Below, piece by piece: positions 34,001 to 44,400 of a stretch of 64,000 nt of DNA (position 1 is the stretch's first letter; the number at the start of each line of letters is the position of its first letter). The stretch lies in assembly GCF_000003815.2 (NCBI RefSeq), contig NC_049992.1:4662481-4726480 (forward strand), in the 5' to 3' direction. Made by a program: the position numbers and the translations under genes. The DNA comes from Branchiostoma floridae. Taxonomy: Eukaryota > Chordata > Leptocardii > Amphioxiformes > Branchiostomatidae. Below the pieces are notes generated by a model that worked only from the letters and a program-made list of their open reading frames with translations, did not search any database and had not been told where the DNA came from.

Positions 34001-35416
34001 GGGTGTTTAAATAGACACCAGGGTCAAATTAGGGAGACTGGCCCTGAAAAACCGGGGGAAGGAAGGGATGAAATTGAATTTGGGACAGACTGATTTGCAT
34101 ACCAATTTGATGAGGGATGACAGTTGGGGGAGGGGGGGGTGCTTTGCACTCAACATAACTTCCAAATTATCATCTATATTGAATTTTACTTCTTTTTTTC
34201 CGACAAAAATACACTGTTATTAGAGATAGGTAAATACACAGTACAGCTGCATTAGAAACTGTCTACCATATCATGACTAATTCTGACAATAACAAAATCA
34301 TGACTAAAAAACCATGACTAAAACATGAAATTATATATAAATTGATAGTAAGGCTATCTGATTCACTATGCAGAAATTTGCATGATTTTCCCATTGAGTT
34401 ATACCATCTATATTGTGCTATCTGTTTCCAATATCTACTAGAATTACTGCTGATTTGTCCTACAGTTAGCTATTGGCCAATAACACATTGTACATCTCAC
34501 CGGCCCATTTTCTGTACATGTGCTATAAAACATTTTTCAGTCTATGGCTAGATTCTCTGAATTAATATTGAAGTTAGCAAAAAGTTATCAAAATGTTGGT
34601 GACAGAATGGAAAAAAGGAGTCACTCAGTTAATCATTGAGCACACTGCAATAATCTGTCTGCAACAATTCAAGATTACAGCCTTTTTTTAAATCTAATTT
34701 TGCTTTCAACTTGCAATTTTCTTCCGTGGCTACATTACTGGAAATTTGGTGATCTGCAAAACATAATGCTTTCAGTACAAGTTTGTCTCCCAGTCCTATA
34801 TTTTCACATAAAGATTATTTTTAAAAAAATGTTTGAGACTCAAGGAAACCATAAGTCCTATGAGTCAGGATATTAACTTTTGGGGGGCAAATTGTGCAAA
34901 AAGTTAGCTAGTCTGAAGGCCTTTTTTGAGGCGTTGGGCAGGGCCCGGGGGCTCGTATTTCTAGGGCATGATATGAGAACCCTGTCCTCCAACCACCTTG
35001 TACATCCTACCTCCCTAAATGAAATCTGGTACTCATTTTTACAGCTGGGTGGAGTGAGCCAAGTTGTGTAAAGTGCCTTTCCCACTGACACAACATTTGA
35101 GGCAAGGATTTTGTCAGAGGATTTTGTCCTGAGCCAAGGCACCCTTACTAATACGCCAATACGAAACCACCTGCAAATTGTAGATTGTGTATTTCTAGCC
35201 TGGCATGTAGTCACTGATATCACCACTAAGCATAACAATTTGGTTAACTCCAATCCTGTGACCCTGACATCTCTAAGGACTTAGCTTCAGCCCATAATTA
35301 TCTTTTGTGCTGTCATTAGTCACACTTACTTCATTTAGTGTCAAGTCCTATGTTTAGATCTGTGATGTTCTCTCATTGAGAGTCATACCATTACCACACA
35401 AAACTGTTTGAGAGTG

Positions 35417-35447
<31 letters not shown>

Positions 35448-38400
35448 GAGAGGGAGAGAGAGAGACTGGGGAGAGGAATCTACAACAATGTAGAACAAGA
35501 ACTTCATAATGTTGTAGAGAGTAGAGACTAAAATGGTTAAATGCATGCCAATTTAGAGCAGCTCAAGGAAGCATCCTTGTTTGATATCCATATTTCCCTC
35601 AAGACAACACATGTATAACTTATAAGACCTGACATTTTACAGTTGTAGCTTTTGTGAAACTGCCAGATTTCTTGAAAGAATTGATGAATGAATGAACAGT
35701 TTGGGCACAGGTGCATTCGCCTGGAAATAGGTAAATAACAATGGGTGGCGTAGTCAAGAGTTCTCAGTTTGGTTCAACTTGGTGCAATCTTAAATGGCAT
35801 TGAAATTTCTGTAGCGCTGTTTGTGAATGTCTATGACACTTTATCAGTTTATGAGTAGGAAAAGAGAACTTAAAATGAAAACATCTGCCTTTCCCATGTT
35901 CACAACTGCCATGAAGGACAGTGGAACAGTCGTCGAATATTTTGTAGTTTGTCTGACCCTTACCTTTTCCCCCATGACCTCAGTTAAAAAGCTTTGAGGT
36001 ACGACAGGTAAAACAAAGGAGTGCCACACCTAGCCTTGGGGCAGGTGGTTGTAAGTCACCACTATAAAAGCTGATAAGGTCACTGATTAGAACACACTAA
36101 GCAGCAACTTTCATCTCTCATTTGAGCCAAAACTTATATTTAAAGTCCAATTGGAGCAAAACAACATCATGAAATCAGAAAGCTGTGGGGGAAAAACTTG
36201 CATTTCGCTTCTATTCAACGTTTACTTTCGAATTAGATAAACCAAGGACAAACTCCTTAAAAAGACTTTAAGTTACAGTATGGAACAGCAGTAAAGACTC
36301 AAATCTGACTCTGTTCACTCCATGAAACAGTGTGGGCAAAAGTACAGACAGAGTTGGACAAAATTTCAAAGTACACAGAAAATTTACTTGCCCAAACTAA
36401 CTTTTCACTTGTCCGTACTTAAAATGATATTTGTCTATTTTGTCAATTCCATCAAATGGAATTCTTTAATTGTTGGCTCTATTTTTCTGTGTTGACCAAT
36501 GCTTGATGCTATGACTGTGAAAGGTAGCATCTAAAATCTCTCTCATTGAAAAAATCTTCCTTGCCCAATCGAACAAGTGGGGTAGGACATGCACTTGTCC
36601 AATCAGCACTGTCACCTGCCCTGGACAATTGGGACGGTTGACTTGTCCAACTCGGGCAGATTTTTTCTCTCAGACTCTGAGAACCAAGAAATTACATCAG
36701 CTTGGCCTACCAGGGATCTGGTGTGAGTGTGTACATGAAGAAACCTGAGCCAATCAGATTTGCCTGTAGCCTTTGGTTTTAAAGATCAACACTGAAAGCC
36801 TTCCCCCACGTGCACTTAAACCACATTTTCAACACACTGTCACTGGCTCTGACAATTTCTCGGAAGCATTCCTGGCATACGCCACCACACCTAGTCGTAC
36901 AATTGCACTAAGTGCCAGGCCACCTCTTGGATTCAATTAAAGCAGAGTTGAGCGATCTGAAGGTCAATTATTTTTAGTTCCACGGACTTGAGGCCAAAAC
37001 AAACTTCTGAATGATAAAACAATAGTTCAAACAAACAGTCAAGGTCCACCACTGCATAGGGACCACCTGGCTATTGCCCTTTTCCCATTTATACAAGTGA
37101 CCATCCTACTTAACCATTTTATCTGTCCCAAAGTGGTCTTCATAATGCAGGTTTGACTATTGTTATTGCTAGGGGTTGTGAGTGTTCAGTCATGGACTTA
37201 ACAAAAAACTAGAAAGGCAACATTTTTGGAAAATGCAGAATGTTTTCCCTCTAGCCTTGTGTCAATGTACTCAAATACAATACTATATCCGTCCATTTGG
37301 CTTGCCCCAAAGTAGTGTGTGTAAGAAAAGAAACAGAATTGGGGATATGAATGTAAAATTTGAGTAGCCTGACATGATAGCCAACCCAGGTAGACAGCCC
37401 AGGTAGCCAGGCCTGGTGCACAGCCTAGACTTTTCTGTAAACCCTTTCTGGCAGGAGAAAGACAGAAAAAGAGTACACCAAGGAAAATATTTAAAACAAA
37501 AATCCTATGAGAAAAATTGACCCGTACTGCCGTAGCAATTTTTGTTAGTTGATGACAAACATGGCACTCTTTCTGGTGCTTGAGTTGTTCTTGGTTGTTC
37601 ACGATGTCACAAAACATGCTGCTCACTTTTCTTCAGAGTACAAAGCGTATTTCTTGTGTCTACTACTTTGGAAGCTGAATCTAAGAGTAAGACACTGAGT
37701 ACTAAAACTAAGACAGAGTGTGTGGAGTACCACATAGAGGCCACCTGTAGACTTAAGAGAGAGCAGAAAATACTTTACACAAAGAATATTTCTAACCACA
37801 GGTCCTGTATCAGTGACCACTAGGGCTGGGTATCGGTACAGCGTACCGGTACAAAACCGGTTTTTCTTATAGGACCGGTCCAGAAAAACCGGACCTGAAA
37901 AAATTAGGTGGACCGGATGTTGGACCGATTAGAAAATTAACAGATTATTTCATCAGGCATTCACACGTTTTGGCGCTTGCAGGTGGAATAAAATAACAAG
38001 AGTGAAGTACAGTAGAGTTTATAGTAATTTCTACCAAGTTTTACAGCCAATCGTACAGGTGCAGTTAGCGTTGAAGGATTTTAAAATGCCAGTGTAAGTC
38101 TAATACTCCACCAAACAGATCTCTTAGTAGTGAAATAGACCACTGGTATGAGTCATAATGCATCAGGTCCAGGTTCAGGTCCGGACCTGGACCTGATCCT
38201 CTGGACCTGAACCGGACCTGGACCTGAATTTTCTGTACCGGTACCCAGCCCTAGTGACCACCTTTGCATGAGGGCCACCTGGCTACTGTCAACACTTCTT
38301 TGTGAACATTTAGATGATTTTTCATATCTATACAAGTATCAAAACTAGCAGGTGCTTGCTTAAAAGGTTCAAACGTACTGCGGTGCAATTCTGCTATGTA

Positions 38401-41400
38401 TAGCTGCTGCTTCGAGTGAAGTCGGGCCAGCAAGGTGTTAAAAACATTGTTTTCTACTGAACTAAAGCGCATTAAAAGCATCCATCTAGATGCCACTCTT
38501 TCAGACAGATTAAAACAGGCGTCACGGGTCCGATGGCGTGATATCGCCTGTTGTTGACTCCACATTCCTGTCCGTCTGAAAGGCACTTACACGAATGAAC
38601 AGAGCAGATTCAGTTACAGTTACAGTTATAATTGCCCACCTGAACCACCTTAAAATTTTCCTGTAATTTCCAACACAAAAATTGGATTTAGCCCGAATTT
38701 TCGATCGCCCCACTCAAGCGTTTGTCAATGTAGAGTACGAGACTCGATAAGCAATGGAACACAATTTGCAGAAAGTCTATGGCAGTCAACAAAAAACAGT
38801 CCAAAATGTTAATCATAATTCAACTTTGTGTTAGAAAACACTACTTTCCACATCTTTGATTGACTTCTATAATCACAGATGAAAAAAAAACTTCTACAGC
38901 GACAGCTTCTTTCCTCACACTGCCATGCTATGGAACTGTCTCAATCATTCAATGACAACTGTTTCCGTCCTGTATATAATTTGCAAAAACAGTGCTCATT
39001 GCTGTCTCCTAGCAAAATAACTTCCATCTATCCATCCTTCAACTTAGTTCACATTCTAGGAGTGGTTTGGGCAGAAAGGCAACAAATTTGCAGAAATGCA
39101 GAATGTTTTCCTTTCTGGCCTTGTGTCGAGCTATTCACACACAACACTATACCATTAGGATCGCCCCAAAGTAGTGTATGCAAGTAAAAAAAAAAGAATT
39201 GGGGCTATGAATGACGGTATCTGAGTGGCCAGACGTGCTAGCCAGGCCTGGTAGCCTGGCCTAATGCACAGCCCTGGTAGCCTGGCCTAATGCACAGCCC
39301 AACCTTTTCTGTAAACCCTTTCTGCTAGGAGGAAGAAAGAAAAAGAACAGTGTCACCAGGAAAAAGAATATGTCTTCCTGAAGGAGAAATATTATCCTAG
39401 TATGTTCTTTTTTTCTTAAAAAAAACAAACAAAGAAATTTCAAGCCAACAACCCATCTGCATACGGTGGTAGTGTGTGTTTCTAGTTGAAACCACTATAC
39501 ATCGATTTGATATCCATAGATACCTTATCTTTCAGTAGCAGATATAGGTTACCCTGCGGATAAAGGTGAACCACCAGTCCCAAACACAGGTGACTATAGA
39601 TGTGCAAAAGATAGGTGTGACGGGTCGTTCAGCGTAATATAACCAGCTGCTGCTGCGCCGCATGCCTGCGAAGCTGGTGTGTTATGCCGAAGGGCGGTTA
39701 TACCGGCTATATAGACACAGATACAGAAGCTGGTGTGTTATGCCGAAGGGTGGTTATACCGGCTATAAAAACACAGATACAGATAACTTTCAAGCTAACT
39801 CTTCACCTCACCTGCATACAGTGGTAGTGCGTGTGCTTCAGGTTGAGGGAGCAGCCTGAGTAGTACACACTGCAGTCGTCCAGCGGGCTGAAGCGCATGA
39901 AGCCGTGCTGCAGGGAGTTGTCCTTCTTCTTGTGCATGTTGTAGTGGCGAATCACGTCCTGCTTGTTGGTGAACCGCTAAGCAGGAAGGAAAAGGACAAG
40001 GTTAAGGTCACTTATTTTCTTGGCTCTCAGTTCAAGACATTTTCAAGCAAGACAATGATGAACACTGAGGGAGAAAAACTTTAATCTGACTTTGAGGAGG
40101 AAGTTTTCGGAATGAACACAGACATATAAAGTTTTTCTGAGGTTTCTATCTGTTTTCCTCACGTATTCTTGATACAAATTACTGTCTAAAAATGTAGAAG
40201 AACCATTACAGGGTGTAACCTTAAGAAAAAGGATGCCTTCTTGGGAAGTTATCATTTTAGCTAGTAACCCCATGACTGTTTTATCTCTCTCTCTTTTGGG
40301 GTTTAAGGCAAATAAATCTTAGAAGCCATCAGATCACAGATTGGTACAGTCAAACTCGGGACAAGTAAAATGTGGTCTATGTGGATAGGTGGTCATTATA
40401 GGCAGGGTTCAGTGTCGGGTGTCAATGGGAAAAAGTATCAAAGGGTCACATCAGCCAGGTGCTCCATATGTAGACGTGGTGACTTCAGATTCAGATTCAG
40501 ATTCAGCTTTATTCCTGGATGACTTGGCATGTATGTACACATGAAATACGTCATCAGTCACAGAAGCAACTTAACATTAATACATTTACAACATTTAAAA
40601 TTAGACAGCAATCGGATTAAGAAAATATACATGACAGAATCAACATTCTTTACCGCTCATCTAGCACTTTCGTACAGCAATCGTACAGAGCGGGGTGCAA
40701 ATGACATCTCATGTCGCTTCGTTTTACTTCTAGATGCCCTGTATCGGGCTTCCTGACGAAGACTGTAGGAACTGTCCTGAGGTGAAGTAAAGAACTCCCT
40801 CAGCGGAGAGCTACTGTCCCGCAGTATGTCTTGTAGAGTCCTCAGCGTCGCTGCGTCCCGTCTGTCTGATAGTGAGGGCAGAGAGTCAGATGGGATACCA
40901 ATGATTCTAAGACAGCGCCTCTGCATGGCTTCTAGCTTGTCTGACAGGTGTTTCGGCAGTCCTCCCCACACCGGACTGGCATACTCCAGTAAGGGGCGTA
41001 GGAATGTTAGGTAAATCTGGAGCAAGACATCAGTAGGGAGACCAGCCTTCTTTGCTGCTGCAAGGTAATACACACGTGGACGGGACTTCGTCAACATGAA
41101 ATGAACGTGTTCATCCCAGGTAAGGTTGGCAGTGATGTGTACTCCAAGTAGTTTGAAAGACGTAGTCCTCTGAATCACATGTCCGGATATTGTCGGATGA
41201 GGAGGGACAGGAATGTTTACCTCCTTCCTTGCGCTGATAACCATGTCCATTGTCTTTTTCCCGTTTACCTTGAGAGAGTAGTCCTCCCCCCATTCAACAA
41301 TGGAGTCAAGTGCCTTCTGCGTTTGACCAGGAAGTGACGCCATTAGCATTTCAGAGGTTGTCAGATCGTCCGCATATTTGACAGGAACAATGGGCCTTGG

Positions 41401-44400
41401 CAACCTTGCATCCAAGGTATTTATACAGATGACGAAAAGTGTTGGTGATAGAATACCACCCTGTGGAACACCCGCGAGGACGTCGTGGGACTTAGATACA
41501 TGGACTTGGAACAAGTTTCACTGTATATCATTGGCTAGGTGGTCTTTATGTATGGGTGGTCACTTGTACATTCCTTCATTCCGGCATCGTACAGGTTTGA
41601 CTGTTTGTCATACCTGTGACGCAAAAATGTTCTATACGGGTGTTCCGGACCGGGTGATAACTTTCCGTATCAGGACAGACGGGCTCTAAGTTGTATCACA
41701 GGGGTTCCATCAAAAATTCGAATACCGGATTTGGACGTTGGAACATTACTGTTGTAACACTTTTTGTTCGAGGGTCTCAGCCCTCCCACGATCCGACCCG
41801 CGGTACCTTGGGTGATACGGAATACACTGTGTTGTAATTCTATATATATCAGTGGCCAGGTAGTCCTTGTGTAGAGGTGGAGACTTGTGTAGGTTCAACT
41901 GTATAATGTCATCATGATACTATCATTAGCTGGCTGATCCTCTTATAACTAATCCACCTCATGCTGGGCACAGCAAAGAGATTATACCCCCTGCCCCGAG
42001 GGAGCACATGTACCTGGTAATTACAGGCCACAAAGCGGTTACACAAGCAACTGGATTTGATTTTGGAAAGGTCAGATGTTTCAGACACCATCCGATGTCT
42101 TTGGTCACTGACAACGAGAAAGATCTTGTTGGAGAGTAATTATATCTTAGTTATGAATTAATTTGCAAAAACAGGTTTATTATGACTATGAATCAATATG
42201 CAAAAAGGGGAGGAAAACAATTTCTAGCAGTCCAAAGGAAACAAAGATAAGACAATGTATGTTGGTGTTGTTGTTTCAATCACAGGAGCTATAACGTTTT
42301 GTCACTGACGAAATACTTCAGATGGTGTCTGAAACGTCTGACCGTTTCCAAAATCATATCCAGTTGCTTGAGTAACTGCTTTTTGGTGACTATGATCTTA
42401 TTTCCTGGATGTCTTAAACCGTACCTGGTAATTACACTCTGTGTCCAGGCAGTGGAAGTGCTCCTTGTACTGGTACACACAGTGGAGGTGCCCGCAGTGC
42501 ACGTTTGCTGAGAACCTGGGACGGAGACAAGAAACACACAAATCATGTATCATTCTGTTTCTGACACTGTTGCAGGGTTGGACAAGTTAGAGTCGATTCC
42601 ACATTACCAAGAGGGTCTTTCTTGCCTTTTGTTCCAACATTTTGAAAATCTTTATAACATTCTAAATGTCATAAGTAACAGTTTAGAACTATTTATAACA
42701 TCTGTGTGATGTTCAAAATATTTTCTATAGTGTTCATACATGTTAGAAACATTTCCAACATCAAATCCATTATATCTGTTAGTTTCTAAACTGTTCCAAC
42801 ATAGATTCATCTTTTGTGATCATATGTTCGAACAGTGAAACAAAATGATGAAACTGGGTCAGTGGGCTGGGAAGAGGGCAATTCACACATCCCTGCCAAG
42901 TACAGGAAATTGTGTATGTACACATGTACATTTTCTGTACTTTCTTTTCTGTGACTTACTTTGCGATATACTTCTGAAATATGTTCATCTTGAATTTTCT
43001 AGTTAGGTGCACCCAGCATTACCTGCTTCTGTGACTTACTTTGCGATATACTTCTGAAATATATTCATCTTGAATTTTTTGGTTAGGAGCACCCATGCAT
43101 CTATTCTCAAAATTTCGAGCCCTCTATTACTGTAAATGCATTTAAGTTCATGGGGATTTAATTTTGTGGTAGCGGGAAAATGGAGTTTTCATGCACTGTG
43201 GATTTAAGTTCACGGTAGTGCCATAGAAGTGTAGTCAAACACTATAATGGAAAAATGCTTGCAGTGGTTTTAAGTTTGCAGTGAAGTGGCCACATCAAAA
43301 ACCGCGAATATAAACCACGGTGAACATTTCTGCATTAACCGTTACTGTACCTGATCCTGTGACTTACTTTGCGATATACTTCTGAAATATGTTCATCTCG
43401 TTGTTCCTCAGCATCTCCTCCACATCAGGCTTGCCGTTCTCCGAGAAGCAAGCCTTGATGTAGTCCGTGCTGGCGTTTGCCGTGCGGCCCAGCTCACCGT
43501 CAAACAGGTCGCTGTCCACGCTGTTGGTGTTTGATTGTAAGTCTGAGGTAGTCATGGCGCTAGTCACTGTTTGCGGGCCGGCGTTTAAGCCCTGAAAGTT
43601 CCGAATGTCGTATTTCAGCGGGCGGCCGCCCTTTTTCATCGGTTCGTTGAGGTTGGCGAGGATGGGAGAAATGTCCTGAGGCTGGAGATATTTGATTCGT
43701 TCGGGATCGAATTTTGACGAGCGGCGGGGGGATATCGTGCCGGCCGTTATGGTGTCGTTTGGGTCGGCGAAATTCTCCCCCGACTTGAGCTTCTGGATAA
43801 AAAAGTCGTATTTGGACCCCCGAGCGTCTATGTTTGCTCCCGATAACCCCTGCACGAGGGCAAGAGCCTCGTTTTGGATCCCGTTTCCCTGTCGCTCTTT
43901 GATCTGCATCTCAAGAATTTTGCCCGAAGAAAACGTTTGTAAGGGCAGCGCTTTGAGGTCGTGATCGCTGGAGTCGTACCCGAACATCCCGATCAGTTCG
44001 TTCATCGTCGTCTCCGCGTAATCTCGCAATGTGGAGGCATCGCCCTGACTTACTTGAGGTTCTGTTGGAGGTGTTTGCTCTGGTTTGTTGCTTTCTACAG
44101 TTGCCTTGTGATTAGTGTTACTAGCTAGAGGGTTGGCAAGTTGTGGTTCAGAGCGAGAGTTGGTGCTTGCCCTCTTGTTTATATTGTCTTTTTCAGGATC
44201 ATAGTCCTCATCGTCTTGGTCTTCATTGTCGCTCTGATTGAAAGGGTTTTCGAACTCGGTGGTGTCATCGATTTCGTCTTCACTGTCGCTACATCCTGTG
44301 GGCTGTACGATTACGACGTCACCGTCGATGCATTCCTCTGAGAGTTCCTCCTCCATCTGAAAGTGCGTGATTTTGTTCGGCGTCCTTTTTCGTCTAGACG

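Larger units (their letters stand above)
30886..39811 (-). other. CASZ1: CASZ1 intron 3 (8.9 kb)
   Basis: The longest intron. It contains degenerate tandem-like AT-rich segments just upstream of exon 4 (around 30900-31300, repeats of CACCTTGTTG.AT.CAACCT), a GA microsatellite, a hAT-like MITE, a ~270-bp duplicated segment and a short tandem repeat; each is listed separately. 31.3-35.4 kb shows no recognisable gene. Confidence 0.8.

Noticed and set aside
38153-38586. minus-strand ORFs overlapping the hAT-like MITE
   Set aside because: The frame comes from the GGACCTG palindromic repeats of the element.
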